From Alcaligenaceae bacterium (lineage in GTDB: Bacteria > Pseudomonadota > Gammaproteobacteria > Burkholderiales > Burkholderiaceae_B): DNA of 64,000 nucleotides. The translations under genes and the position numbers were made by a program. Positions 18,468 to 27,558 of the stretch are shown here, one piece after another. Below the pieces are notes generated by a model. The model saw only the letters and a list, made by a program, of their open reading frames with translations. It was not told the origin of the DNA and did no database searches. Within the stretch, counting starts at the first letter, position 1. The number at the start of each line of letters is the position of its first letter. The stretch is taken from the NCBI GenBank assembly GCA_947380655.1, contig CANCRX010000007.1, positions 1 to 64,000 on the forward strand, written 5' to 3'.

Positions 18468-18488
18468 CTGATATGTCCTTAAGAGCAA

Positions 18489-19634
18489 TTAAGCAGCTTT
18501 TACTTTTGAGAATGATTGGTTCGTATCGGGCCTGCGCATTCTGTTGAGCTTGTCTTGATCAATCTCAACACCTAAACCAGGCTTGTTTGGCACTTGAAGC
18601 ATGAAGTCTTTGTAGACAAGTGGTTCACAGAGCAACTCCTCTGTTAAAAGCAATGGACCAAATAGCTCAGTTCCGAATGCCAAATCTTTAAATGTTGAAA
18701 ATACATGTGCCGAAGCGGCCGTGCCAATTGCGCCTTCGAGCATGGTGCCGCCGTAGAGCGAAATACCTGCGAGCTGTGCAATCTGCGAAACGAGACAAGC
18801 ACCTGTCAAACCACCCGACTGCGCAATCTTGACTGCAAACACATCGGCGGCCGCCAAATTGGCCATCTCAAAAGCTGATGCTGGACCGTGCAAAGCTTCA
18901 TCAGCCATGATGGCAACTGAAAATTTTTGTGCCAGCCTGGCCATCCCTGCTTTATTCTCTGCACGTATCGGCTGCTCAATTAAATCAACCCCACCTGATT
19001 CAAGCTCTGCGATCGCACGGCTCGCATCAATTTCGTTCCAGGCCTGATTGACATCGACCCGAACGCTTACACTTTCTCCAAGCGCGCGCTTAATGGCCAA
19101 TACGTGTTTGACATCATCATCAACGCTTCGCAAACCAATCTTGAGTTTAAAAATCCGATGACGACGCAATGCGAGCATCTTTTCTGCTTCTGAAATATCC
19201 TTAACTAAATCGCCACTTGCCAATGTCCATGCGACAGGCAATTCATCGCGTAGTCGACCACCAAGTAACTCACTCATCGGTATACCGAGTCGACGCGATT
19301 GCGCATCCAGAAGCGCCGTTTCAATCCCGCACTTTGCAAAACGGTTACCCTGAATCACCTTGTTAATTTTTGCCATTGCCAATCCAACTTGACTTGCTGG
19401 CATCTTGAGAATTAAGGGCGCGATATGCGTATCAATATTGACCTTGATGCTCTCAGGACTTTCTTCGCCATAGTTCAATCCGCCAATCGTGGTGGCTTCC
19501 CCCCACCCTTCAAATCCGTCACTACAAACGATGCGGACCATTACAAGCGTTTGAGTACTCATCGTGACGACAGATAACTTGTGTGGACGGATGGTCGGTA
19601 CGTCAACGAGAATTGTTTCAATCTGCTGAATCAT
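18489..19634 (-). CDS. catB: Muconate cycloisomerase
   Basis: Enolase-superfamily enzyme, 381 aa, which lactonises cis,cis-muconate. The active-site Lys pair is in FKLKIG. Metal ligands begin at the Asp in VRVDVNQAW, with Glu (IEQPI) and Asp (ADEA) further on, and the second Lys is in AVKIAQSGG. It is the first gene of the minus-strand unit, and its start faces the LysR regulator across 220 bp that hold the operator and predicted promoter. Confidence 0.94.
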   Translation of the reverse strand: MIQQIETILVDVPTIRPHKLSVVTMSTQTLVMVRIVCSDGFEGWGEATTIGGLNYGEESPESIKVNIDTHIAPLILKMPASQVGLAMAKINKVIQGNRFAKCGIETALLDAQSRRLGIPMSELLGGRLRDELPVAWTLASGDLVKDISEAEKMLALRRHRIFKLKIGLRSVDDDVKHVLAIKRALGESVSVRVDVNQAWNEIDASRAIAELESGGVDLIEQPIRAENKAGMARLAQKFSVAIMADEALHGPASAFEMANLAAADVFAVKIAQSGGLTGACLVSQIAQLAGISLYGGTMLEGAIGTAASAHVFSTFKDLAFGTELFGPLLLTEELLCEPLVYKDFMLQVPNKPGLGVEIDQDKLNRMRRPDTNQSFSKVKAA

Positions 19635-19665
19635 GTTTTTTATGCATAGTGAATGAATGAACGAG

Positions 19666-19695
19666 ACAATAAAACGCTGAAAAACAGCTGTCCAA
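19666..19695 (-). promoter_or_regulatory. Predicted catB promoter
   Basis: On the minus strand, TTGGAC (-35, 19690-19695) and TATTGT (-10, 19666-19671) are 18 bp apart, predicting a start near 19659. The -35 is weak, as expected for an activator-dependent promoter. Confidence 0.5.
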
Positions 19696-19704
19696 GATCG
19701 TTTT

Positions 19705-19731
19705 GGTATCTTTTCAATACCTTTTAGGTAT
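19705..19731. promoter_or_regulatory. BenM/CatM-type operator
   Basis: ATACCTTTTAGGTAT at 19717-19731 is a perfect 15-bp dyad and fits the ATAC-N7-GTAT consensus of CatM/BenM. Its centre (19724) lies about 65 bp upstream of the predicted catB start, the usual LysR recognition position. An adjoining GGTAT-N7-ATACC dyad (19705-19721) covers about -46 to -62 and could be the activation site. Muconate or benzoate would be the expected effector. Confidence 0.68.
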
Positions 19732-19854
19732 ATATTTTGTTTTCTTAGTGGCTACGCACTATGAGGGACAGGGGTTAACCCGTACGTCTTTTTTATAGTT
19801 ATTCGTACTAAGTTTTCGAAAAAAATTTAAACAAATCAAACAAGAAAATTAAAT

Positions 19855-20775
19855 ATGGCGTTCGAATTAAGACATTTGAAATATTTTGTGATGGTGGCTG
19901 AAGAAAAAAACTTCACGCGCGCAGCTGAGCGCCTATTCATCGCTCAACCGCCACTGAGTCGACAAATTAAACAGCTCGAGGAGGATCTTGGGACTGAACT
20001 ATTTGAGCGTGGATCGCGACCGCTTGCCTTAACTGAAACGGGTAAATTTTTTTATGCACATGCTCAGCAGCTTCTTTCACATGCGGCAGAAATTAAAGCG
20101 ATGACTAAGCGTGTATCGCAAATTAAGCGAACACTTTCGATTGGTTATGTTGCATCGACACTGTATGGAAAATTACCAAAGATCATTCGTCTATACCGCT
20201 ACGAACACAATGCAGTCGATTTGCAATTACATGAAATGACTACCGTAGAACAGATCAAAGCTTTGAAGGATGGAGTAATTGATGTGGGGTTTGGTCGGAT
20301 TAAACATGAAGACCAAAACGTACACAGAATCGTACTGCGTGAAGAGCGCCTGATCGTCGCATTACCGATTGGACACCCGTTGGCAGAAGGTTGCGAGAGG
20401 CTTCATTTGAAAAGCCTGATTAATGACAATCTGATCGTTTATCCTAAATCTCCGCGTCCAAGTTTTGCTGATCAAGTGCTATCAGCATTTCACGATCGTG
20501 CCCTGATGCCCAAAAAAATTATTGAGGTTCGTGAGCTTCAGATCGCAATCGGATTAGTTGCTGCGGGTGAAGGTATTGCAATCGTACCGAACAGCCTGAT
20601 TGGGATGAAGCGTGACGATATCATTTATAAAGATTTAAATGAACGCCACGCTTACTCACCGATCATAATGAGTGTCCGTGCGATGGACCAATCTGAAGAA
20701 ATAAGAAATCTTCTTGATCTCATCTACCGGATTTACGATGAAGAACAAATTCCTTATGTACGAGGAACGTTATAA
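19855..20775 (+). CDS. LysR-type regulator of the benzoate/catechol unit (BenM/CatM-like)
   Basis: A 306-aa LysR regulator. The N-terminal winged helix starts FELRHLKYFVMVAEE and contains FIAQPPLSRQIKQLEE, very close to the CatM/BenM/CatR branch. The C-terminal effector domain is of normal length. It is divergent from catB, with the shared region holding a BenM-type operator. It most likely activates catB onward in response to muconate (and possibly benzoate) and represses itself. Which of BenM, CatM or CatR it equates to cannot be decided here. Confidence 0.9.
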   Translation: MAFELRHLKYFVMVAEEKNFTRAAERLFIAQPPLSRQIKQLEEDLGTELFERGSRPLALTETGKFFYAHAQQLLSHAAEIKAMTKRVSQIKRTLSIGYVASTLYGKLPKIIRLYRYEHNAVDLQLHEMTTVEQIKALKDGVIDVGFGRIKHEDQNVHRIVLREERLIVALPIGHPLAEGCERLHLKSLINDNLIVYPKSPRPSFADQVLSAFHDRALMPKKIIEVRELQIAIGLVAAGEGIAIVPNSLIGMKRDDIIYKDLNERHAYSPIIMSVRAMDQSEEIRNLLDLIYRIYDEEQIPYVRGTL

Positions 20776-20809
20776 ATTGAGAAATTGTTGATAAATTTTT
20801 TATATTTTC

Positions 20810-21817
20810 TTAATCAGACTTCGCACCAGACGCTTTAGCTACCTTGCCCCAGCGCTCCGTTTCTGAAAGCAAGAACTTGGCAAAGGCCTCTGGTGAGGAC
20901 TGCAGGAAAGGTTCTACGCCAATCTTGCGCAAGGACTCAACGACGTCCGGATCCTCGGCCGTTTTAACCAGTGCAGCGTAGAGCTTATCAATCACAGGCT
21001 TTGGTGTTTTAGCTGGGGCCATGACGGAGAACCAGTTAAAGGCGAGCAAAGAAGGTACGCCCTGCTCCACCGAGGTCTGCGTGTCGGGTAATAGCACCGC
21101 ACGCTTTGTATTGGTCACCGCAATCGCACGTAAACGACCATCCTGTACCAATGGATATTGAGGTGGCAAGTCGACCAGAATGCCATCGACGTGCGCACCC
21201 AGCAAATCAGCAATCGCAGGACCAGCACCTTTATAAGGTACATGCACAATCTGCCCCTCTCCTGCAGCATTACGCAATAGTTCAATCGCCAGATGCGGTA
21301 AGCCACCGTTACCCGATGATGAAATCGTGACGGGTCGCGTTTTCGACAAGGCAATTAATTCCTGCAGATTTTTGGCATTGACTGAAGGATGAATTGAAAT
21401 CAATTCAGGCGTTTGCGCGACCGTTGTGACGCCCACCAAGTCCTTTAGCGTATCAAACGGCATTTTGGCGTAAGTATGGGGACTAATCGCTAAGGGGCTA
21501 GCACTGGCCAGTGTGATCGTGTAGCCGTCTGGAGGCGAGCGTACGACAAACTCTGTGCCGATCAACGCATTACTGCCAGACTTATTCACCACGACCACCG
21601 GCACCCCTAAAATCTCACCCATCTTTGGTGCAAAGATCCGTGCAACCATATCGTTCGATCCGCCCGGTGGAAAACCGACCACCATGGTGATAGATTTATT
21701 CGGATAATCCTGAGCCTGTACAGGCATCACTGAAAGCAAGCTTGCAACTGAAATTACTAAGATCCCGATGAATGAATTTTTAATTTTATCGAGTGAAAGC
21801 AAGGAAATATTTTTCAT
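20810..21817 (-). CDS. TctC/Bug-family periplasmic solute-binding protein
   Basis: Bug protein of 335 aa, last gene of the eight-gene minus-strand unit. Signal peptide (GILVISVASLLSV, cleavage before QDYPNKSI). Motifs: ITMVVGFPPGGSND, GSNALIGTEFVV, SSGNGGLPHL and VHVPYKGAGPAI. Like the others it lacks neighbouring TctAB genes. It follows an MBL gene by 22 bp, repeating the MBL-Bug pairing seen at the other end of the unit. It probably recognises the substrate or an external product of this pathway. Confidence 0.92.
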   Translation of the reverse strand: MKNISLLSLDKIKNSFIGILVISVASLLSVMPVQAQDYPNKSITMVVGFPPGGSNDMVARIFAPKMGEILGVPVVVVNKSGSNALIGTEFVVRSPPDGYTITLASASPLAISPHTYAKMPFDTLKDLVGVTTVAQTPELISIHPSVNAKNLQELIALSKTRPVTISSSGNGGLPHLAIELLRNAAGEGQIVHVPYKGAGPAIADLLGAHVDGILVDLPPQYPLVQDGRLRAIAVTNTKRAVLLPDTQTSVEQGVPSLLAFNWFSVMAPAKTPKPVIDKLYAALVKTAEDPDVVESLRKIGVEPFLQSSPEAFAKFLLSETERWGKVAKASGAKSD

Positions 21818-21839
21818 GACGAACTCCTAAGTTGAAGAT

Positions 21840-22652
21840 CTATTCAGAAATGGGGGCTACATCAAGTCGCATGGCAATACCTGCCAATTCAGGCGTGTAG
21901 GCTGGATAGCGCTTAACAACTAATGGATCATGCCCCGGTATCACATGCTGAGGAGAATCCGCTAAAGCAATCAACCGCTCAAAACCTTCAATCATGTCAC
22001 CCAAGTGATATACCAAAGAAAAACAACGTTTCTTTTCAAAATGTTCGTAGTAATGACTGGCATCAGAAGCTAATACGACCCAACCTCGAGCAGTATGCAC
22101 CCGTACAGCCTGCATACCTGCCGTATGGCCACCGATGTGGTGCAAAGTGATACCTGGTGCAATCTCTGCATCACCCTTGTGGAAAATAACGCGATCTTTA
22201 TAAACAAGACGAATCATACCCGCCACATGGTCGACCTCGTAGGCACGACTAAAACGATCGCAACACATAAATCTACCGGTTGCAAACGCCATTTCATCGT
22301 CTTGCAAATGAAATTTTGCCTGGGGAAAGTCATCAAATGTTCCAACATGATCATTGTGAAGATGGGTAATTACGATTTCGTGCACATCATCAACAGAAAT
22401 TCCTAGCAGCTGTAATGCTTCAACGGGTGTTCGGAGCAAAGTGCGATGGCGCTTATCCGCCATATCTTGATTGAAACCCGTATCAACCAGCACCAGTCGC
22501 GCGCCATCACGGATCACCCAGATGTAGTAGTCCATAGGCATCGGCACATCGTGAGGATCTCCCCCCACAAAATGATCGGGTCGTGCGCCATTGCGCGTCG
22601 CGTATTTCAGCGCAATGACCTCGTACTGAGGCAAACCTGGTGTGGTTGTCAT
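21840..22652 (-). CDS. Metallo-beta-lactamase-fold hydrolase (AHL-lactonase-like), paralog 2
   Basis: A 270-aa MBL-fold enzyme. Zinc ligands are visible: H-x-H-x-D-H as HLHNDH, a His in GGHTAG, Asp in LASDASHYYEH and the last His in VPGHDP. Layout and spacing resemble N-acyl homoserine lactonases of the AttM/AiiB group, but many relatives hydrolyse other lactones or esters. It is clearly paralogous to the enzyme at 27559-28380, sharing PMPMDY, LLRTP, FHLQDDEMA and RGWVVLASD. It starts 12 bp behind the PrpD gene. Confidence 0.85.
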   Translation of the reverse strand: MTTTPGLPQYEVIALKYATRNGARPDHFVGGDPHDVPMPMDYYIWVIRDGARLVLVDTGFNQDMADKRHRTLLRTPVEALQLLGISVDDVHEIVITHLHNDHVGTFDDFPQAKFHLQDDEMAFATGRFMCCDRFSRAYEVDHVAGMIRLVYKDRVIFHKGDAEIAPGITLHHIGGHTAGMQAVRVHTARGWVVLASDASHYYEHFEKKRCFSLVYHLGDMIEGFERLIALADSPQHVIPGHDPLVVKRYPAYTPELAGIAMRLDVAPISE

Positions 22653-22664
22653 ATTAGGGCTCGC

Positions 22665-24029
22665 TTATTGCTGCTTGGCAGTCAACTTCATTAATTCACC
22701 AACATTGGCACAGTTTTCAATTGACTGGACCATCGTAGCGATCTCTGCAGCACGTGCAGCACCCAATACGGGGGTCACAAGACTATCGAATTTAGTGCGT
22801 AATTCCTCATCACTCATAGAGTTCTGAATCGAACCTTTTGGATAATCAACCTGTGAAACATATTTCGAACCGTCATCCATCACCATCGTCATCAGACATG
22901 AAACACCGCGTGGCAAAGAATCATCAACAGTAATGTCAACCAGATCAGTCAGACGTAAAATTTCCGCCTCACCTAAACGTGCGTTGTTATATTGTGCAAA
23001 CAACGCTTGTCCGTCAAGTAAAGCTACTGCGACGGAGTAAGGCAGACTGACCTGAGCTTCATGGTAAGTCTGAGGACGTTTATTCAGGTGGTAGTGGGCC
23101 CAGTCTGGGTGACGAGCCATTTGAATGGATTTAATTCGCGACAAGTCTGGCGAATGTTCACGACGGATATTTAACGCGCAATCGATCGCATTATGAATTG
23201 GACGCGCGCAAGAATAAGGCTTGAATTCGATATCTAATTGGTACGACTTATCGTAATCCGCAGTGAGTTGGGTTGGATCGTTTTTATCAGTGAACGCCGC
23301 CAAAAATCCTCGCTCCCCTTCAAAAATTGTTGCGGCACCAGTAAAGCCAAGTTGTGCCATGGTCGCAGCGGTCACGCCATTGCGTGCAGCAGGACCTGGA
23401 TTAAAGCGCTTTTGCATCGAAGGCCCATACATCTCCATCAAACCAGATGCAGAGGCACCAGCCATACCCAGGGCAGAGACGATTTTTTCAACCGGTAGTT
23501 TTTGCAGATAAGCCGTTGCAATCGTTGCTCCAAAAACGCCTGTGGTAGGTGTGGTGTGATAGCCCCGGTTACGCAATGAGGAATTCGCTGCTTTACTCAA
23601 ACGCTCCATCATCTCGCAGCCTGCGGCCAATGCCACCAGAAGCTCACGCCCACTCGCGCCCAGTTGCTCAGCTGTCGCTAACGCAGCGGAATAGACCGGC
23701 GGACTGAAGTGGAAAAGTGCCAACACATCGATGTCGTCAAGTTCAACGCTATGCGAGGAAATCGCATTTGCGAAAGCGGCTTGCATCGCAGGCACCCGGA
23801 CATCGCCACCAATTAGCGTAGATTCAGTATGACCACCCGTAATAGCAGCGAATTTTCGGGCAACCTTGCCACTTTCAGTCTGACTACCGGAAATTGCGAC
23901 ACCGATGTAATCAAGCAAGAGACGCTTAACGGCCTTTTTTGAAGCCTCAGACAAGCCCTCATAATTGAATGAACTGAAATGCGCCGCGACTTGGTCAGCG
24001 ATTGTGTGGTGGGTAGATGCGTGTGTCAT
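22665..24029 (-). CDS. MmgE/PrpD-family protein
   Basis: A 454-aa member of the 2-methylcitrate dehydratase (PrpD)/cis-aconitate decarboxylase/iminodisuccinate epimerase fold. Characteristic segments are LLLDYIGVAISG, the SHSVELDDID motif with active-site acid, KRFNPGPAARNGV, and FKPYSCARPIHNAIDCAL. Genomic context in many Burkholderiales suggests hydration, epimerisation or decarboxylation of a polycarboxylate, but the reaction is not predictable. A second family member lies just upstream, suggesting two steps or a heteromer. Confidence 0.88.
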   Translation of the reverse strand: MTHASTHHTIADQVAAHFSSFNYEGLSEASKKAVKRLLLDYIGVAISGSQTESGKVARKFAAITGGHTESTLIGGDVRVPAMQAAFANAISSHSVELDDIDVLALFHFSPPVYSAALATAEQLGASGRELLVALAAGCEMMERLSKAANSSLRNRGYHTTPTTGVFGATIATAYLQKLPVEKIVSALGMAGASASGLMEMYGPSMQKRFNPGPAARNGVTAATMAQLGFTGAATIFEGERGFLAAFTDKNDPTQLTADYDKSYQLDIEFKPYSCARPIHNAIDCALNIRREHSPDLSRIKSIQMARHPDWAHYHLNKRPQTYHEAQVSLPYSVAVALLDGQALFAQYNNARLGEAEILRLTDLVDITVDDSLPRGVSCLMTMVMDDGSKYVSQVDYPKGSIQNSMSDEELRTKFDSLVTPVLGAARAAEIATMVQSIENCANVGELMKLTAKQQ

Positions 24030-24096
24030 ATATGTTTCTTTAATTTATAAATTGAAAAAGTAAAAAATAATTAAATTGATCGCTATAAAAAATAAT

Positions 24097-25500
24097 TCAA
24101 CCGTGTCTTGGTGCAGCCAGAATATTGAATAGTTCAGCTGTATTTTCCAACCCATCCAGTTGATCTACCAGTTTGATCACGCGATCGATATCAGCACTCG
24201 ATAAGCATGATTCAACGACATTACGAAACTTGTAAACCACATCATCGACGGACAGCGGATTTTCAGGACTTCCGCGACGATTAAGAATTTCGTGTGAAAA
24301 TTTGTTGCCCTCTCTAGTCGTCACGACGACACGCGCCGCGTGGCGGTAAGCAGGTCCCATTGCCTCGATTTCCGGATCAACGCGGGCATGAATCCTCTTA
24401 ATAAAGTCCAGAATTTTCGGATCAGCCAGGCGGGATTCGGCATACTGTGCAACAAAAGCCATTCCATCAAAACCAATCACTGCGATGCCGTAAAAAAGAT
24501 TCATTTGTGCGGCGGTCACACCCTGTGCCTTGTACTCCCACGCACAATGGGTATAGGTCATTGGACTCATCCCAATATCAACCTGCGCAATATCATCGGG
24601 AGTCAGATTATTAGACTTAAGCAAGTGACTGAAGGCATCTAGCGCCGAATGAATACTCGTCACGCACGCATGGGGCTTGTAGCCGACCTTGCCAGTTTCC
24701 CAGACCGAACCAAGCTCATCTGTTAAACGCGGTGCATTGGGTTTATCTGAGTAAGAACTCAGATAGCCACCATATCCGGCTTCGAGGACATCCGAGATCC
24801 CTGTGAAGTCACGCTGCGCAAGATAGGCTGAATACACGCCACTCTGCGCGGCACGACCGGAGTGAAAGCGCTTAACCATCGCGCCTTCTTGCGCGGCCAT
24901 CAGACCTCCGGCTTGCGAACCAACGATACCCAGCGCATGTTGCATATGTGCACTATCGAGATTTAGCATCCGCGCCGCCGAGGCTGCGGCCACAAACACT
25001 CCGGAAGCGCCTTGGGGATGAAAACCTCTAAAAAACAAACCCATCGTCGCAGCATTACCAACGCGAGTCCCAATCTCATAGCCTGTCGTCATCGCCGTCA
25101 GCAAGGTTTTCCCGTTCGTCACGCCTGCTTGCTCCGCGAGGGCCACGACAACGGGCGTCGCAATCGATCCAGCATGAACGATTGACTCTTTATGAATATC
25201 ATCGAGTTCAAAAGCATGACCCGCTGTAGCATTGACCAGCACGGCTCCAGCCACAGATGTTTTATGTCCCGAACCAAAAATCGATGCAACAGGACGTGCG
25301 CCCTCATCTTCAATCATTGCCTGGACACGCTGTGTCCAAGGCAGCGTAGCCCCAAATAAACAACATCCGATGCTATCGAGAAAACTTGTTTTCATCCGCG
25401 CAATGACTTCTGCAGGAATATCCTGATATTGAATATTGGCCGCAAATTCTGCGAGAGCTTTAGTTGCACCGGGCAACAGTGATGGTGTGTGCGCTTCCAT
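24097..25500 (-). CDS. MmgE/PrpD-family protein
   Basis: Family member of 467 aa. Motifs: SFLDSIGCCLFG, GHAFELDDIH, VKRFHSGRAAQSGVY and GYKPHACVTSIHSAL, which line the active site. Family-level resemblance to the next gene (67 bp away) shows an old duplication or separate recruitment. The ribosome site AAAGAG precedes ATG 25500. Substrate unknown, probably a hydroxy- or unsaturated polycarboxylate. Confidence 0.88.
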   Translation of the reverse strand: MEAHTPSLLPGATKALAEFAANIQYQDIPAEVIARMKTSFLDSIGCCLFGATLPWTQRVQAMIEDEGARPVASIFGSGHKTSVAGAVLVNATAGHAFELDDIHKESIVHAGSIATPVVVALAEQAGVTNGKTLLTAMTTGYEIGTRVGNAATMGLFFRGFHPQGASGVFVAAASAARMLNLDSAHMQHALGIVGSQAGGLMAAQEGAMVKRFHSGRAAQSGVYSAYLAQRDFTGISDVLEAGYGGYLSSYSDKPNAPRLTDELGSVWETGKVGYKPHACVTSIHSALDAFSHLLKSNNLTPDDIAQVDIGMSPMTYTHCAWEYKAQGVTAAQMNLFYGIAVIGFDGMAFVAQYAESRLADPKILDFIKRIHARVDPEIEAMGPAYRHAARVVVTTREGNKFSHEILNRRGSPENPLSVDDVVYKFRNVVESCLSSADIDRVIKLVDQLDGLENTAELFNILAAPRHG

Positions 25501-25539
25501 AATCTCTTTAAGGTTGTTACTTGTCTATATATTTATATT

Positions 25540-26547
25540 TCACTCGGATTGGAGCTTTGCCTGTCGTGCAATGTTTTTCCATTTCGTGACTTCTGCCGCA
25601 ATCAGTGCTCGCCAATGCTCCGGAGACTGATCCCCTTGCACCACATCAAACCCTGCCGCCATCATTTGCTGACGGAAGACAGGATCTTTCAAAATCTCAA
25701 CGACTTCGTAATTAATGCGCTCAATGATGCTTGGGGATGTACCTGCAGGCGCAAACATTCCGCTCCACTGGACTGTTTGAAAACCAGGCAAGCCTGATTC
25801 AGATATCGTCGGAAATTCTGGCAAGGTACTTGCCCGCTTATCATCCCCTATACCCAATACCCTCAAACTGCCCGCCCTGACGTGAGGCAACGGAGCAGCG
25901 GCACCGCTCATCGAGATTTCGATTTGTCCGCCTAGCAGATCGTTGAGCATCGGCCCCGCCCCTTTGTAAGGTACGTGGACAATATCGGTAGCGCTCATGA
26001 TCTTGAATAACTCCATCGGCAGAACATTCGCGTTCGAACTCGCCCCATAACTCAACTTACCCGGGTTGGCGCGCGCGTATGCAATCAATTCCTGGACATT
26101 CGCGATAGGTAGTTTGGCATTCACCATCAACAGCACTTGTTGATTGGCAGTTTGGACGATGGGTGCAAGGTCACGCGCGGAGTCATACCCCAGCTTTTTA
26201 CCCAACGCGACATTAAAGGCTTGGCTGCTGCCATCAATAAGCAAGGTGTATCCATCCGGAGCAGCTTTTGCAACAGCCTCAGTACCAATACTACCGTCTG
26301 AACCGGGACGATTTTCAATCACAACAGGAACCCCTAACGCCTCACTCAATCTGCGTCCGATCATCCGTGCGAGAATATCGGTACCTCCCCCCGCGGTGTA
26401 GGGCACGACAAGCTTGATAGGTTTCGTCGGCCACTGCGAAGCGTAGCCGTGCGAAAACGCACCGAGCGATAGCGTCACTCCAAACAGGCAATATGCGTAG
26501 CATCGCATCCAGGCTGCCATGTTTAATATTGAGAAGCGTCGAGTCAT
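25540..26547 (-). CDS. TctC/Bug-family periplasmic solute-binding protein
   Basis: Bug protein, 335 aa as listed. The signal peptide is long; internal ATG 26508 (giving MRCYAYCLFGVTLSLG) would make a more normal one, and neither start has a good ribosome site. Motifs: IKLVVPYTAGGGTDIL, VIENRPGSDGSIGT, YGASSNANVLPMEL and VHVPYKGAGPML. It is one of two Bug genes side by side (12-bp gap). The ligand is unknown. Confidence 0.9.
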   Translation of the reverse strand: MTRRFSILNMAAWMRCYAYCLFGVTLSLGAFSHGYASQWPTKPIKLVVPYTAGGGTDILARMIGRRLSEALGVPVVIENRPGSDGSIGTEAVAKAAPDGYTLLIDGSSQAFNVALGKKLGYDSARDLAPIVQTANQQVLLMVNAKLPIANVQELIAYARANPGKLSYGASSNANVLPMELFKIMSATDIVHVPYKGAGPMLNDLLGGQIEISMSGAAAPLPHVRAGSLRVLGIGDDKRASTLPEFPTISESGLPGFQTVQWSGMFAPAGTSPSIIERINYEVVEILKDPVFRQQMMAAGFDVVQGDQSPEHWRALIAAEVTKWKNIARQAKLQSE

Positions 26548-26559
26548 GTGCGTTGCGTA

Positions 26560-27525
26560 TTACTCAATCACGGTCCCGGAGGCTTTGATCAGTGCGGCCC
26601 ATTTTTTGTACTCTGCGTAGAGAAATTCTTTAGTTTGTTCAGTGTCGCCGTTGATCACATCCAGTCCTGAGGCTTCGAGTCTTGCTTTGACTTCAGGCAT
26701 CTTTAATACTGCAGAAATATTTTTTTGAATGTATTGAACAACTTGCGGCGGCATATTCGCAGGACCCAACAACATATACCAGGTTGTTGAGGCGTAGCCT
26801 GCTATGCCCGCCTGCTCGATTGTTGGAATATTTGGAGCAATCGCTGCACGTTTAGATCCCGTTTGACCGAGCGCCACTATCCGTGGGTCTTTCAGATAAG
26901 GCACACTTTCTGCGATCGGTTGCATCGTGACATCCACATCGCCTGACATCAAATCGATCATCGCGGTCCCACCACCGCGGTAAGGGATATGAATATATTG
27001 CATCCCCGTCATGTTTCGCAGCACATCCATCGAGAGATGTGAGGAACTTCCATTACCGGAACTCGCAAAGCGAATCGCATCAGGTTTACTCTTACCTGCC
27101 AACACAAGATCATTGACGTTTTTAATTGGGAGTTTTGCGTTGGCTAGCAGTACCAGTGGCGCGTCCCCGACCAATGCAATAGGTGTGAAATCCTCAAGCT
27201 TATAACTAACTTTTTTATACAAGCTAGGGTTAATCGCAATACCAGGCGTACTGAATAATAAGGTGTAGCCATCTGGCTTAGCGGCTGCAACCGCAGCAAA
27301 GGCCAGGTTTCCACCCGCTCCTGTTCTATTTTCAACCACAAACTGATTGCCGGTTAAGTCAGACATTTTTTGCATCACGTAACGTCCAACGATATCCGAG
27401 CTCCCCCCTGGTGGAAAGCCGATCAGCACTTGCACTGGGCGCGTTGGATACTCCTGTGCCTGAGCACTGAATATCCCACCCAGACTGAGACAGGCCAACA
27501 AGATTGTTGTAGAAAAGATTTTCAC
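26560..27525 (-). CDS. TctC/Bug-family periplasmic solute-binding protein
   Basis: Bug protein of 321 aa with signal peptide (ILLACLSLGGIFSAQA before QEYPTRPV). Motifs: VLIGFPPGGSSDIV, VENRTGAGGNLA, SSGNGSSSHL and IHIPYRGGGTAMIDL. It follows the first MBL gene by 33 bp and precedes another Bug gene. Three different Bug proteins in one unit suggest several related external ligands, or one receptor with signalling function. Confidence 0.92.
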   Translation of the reverse strand: MKIFSTTILLACLSLGGIFSAQAQEYPTRPVQVLIGFPPGGSSDIVGRYVMQKMSDLTGNQFVVENRTGAGGNLAFAAVAAAKPDGYTLLFSTPGIAINPSLYKKVSYKLEDFTPIALVGDAPLVLLANAKLPIKNVNDLVLAGKSKPDAIRFASSGNGSSSHLSMDVLRNMTGMQYIHIPYRGGGTAMIDLMSGDVDVTMQPIAESVPYLKDPRIVALGQTGSKRAAIAPNIPTIEQAGIAGYASTTWYMLLGPANMPPQVVQYIQKNISAVLKMPEVKARLEASGLDVINGDTEQTKEFLYAEYKKWAALIKASGTVIE

Positions 27526-27558
27526 GGTTCGCCTTTTATGCGTTGTGCCTTCTAAGTT

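Noticed and set aside
21840..22652. MBL enzyme as a beta-lactamase
   Set aside because: Zinc spacing and the H-x-H-x-D-H context fit lactonase-like hydrolases, there is no signal peptide, and the context is catabolic.
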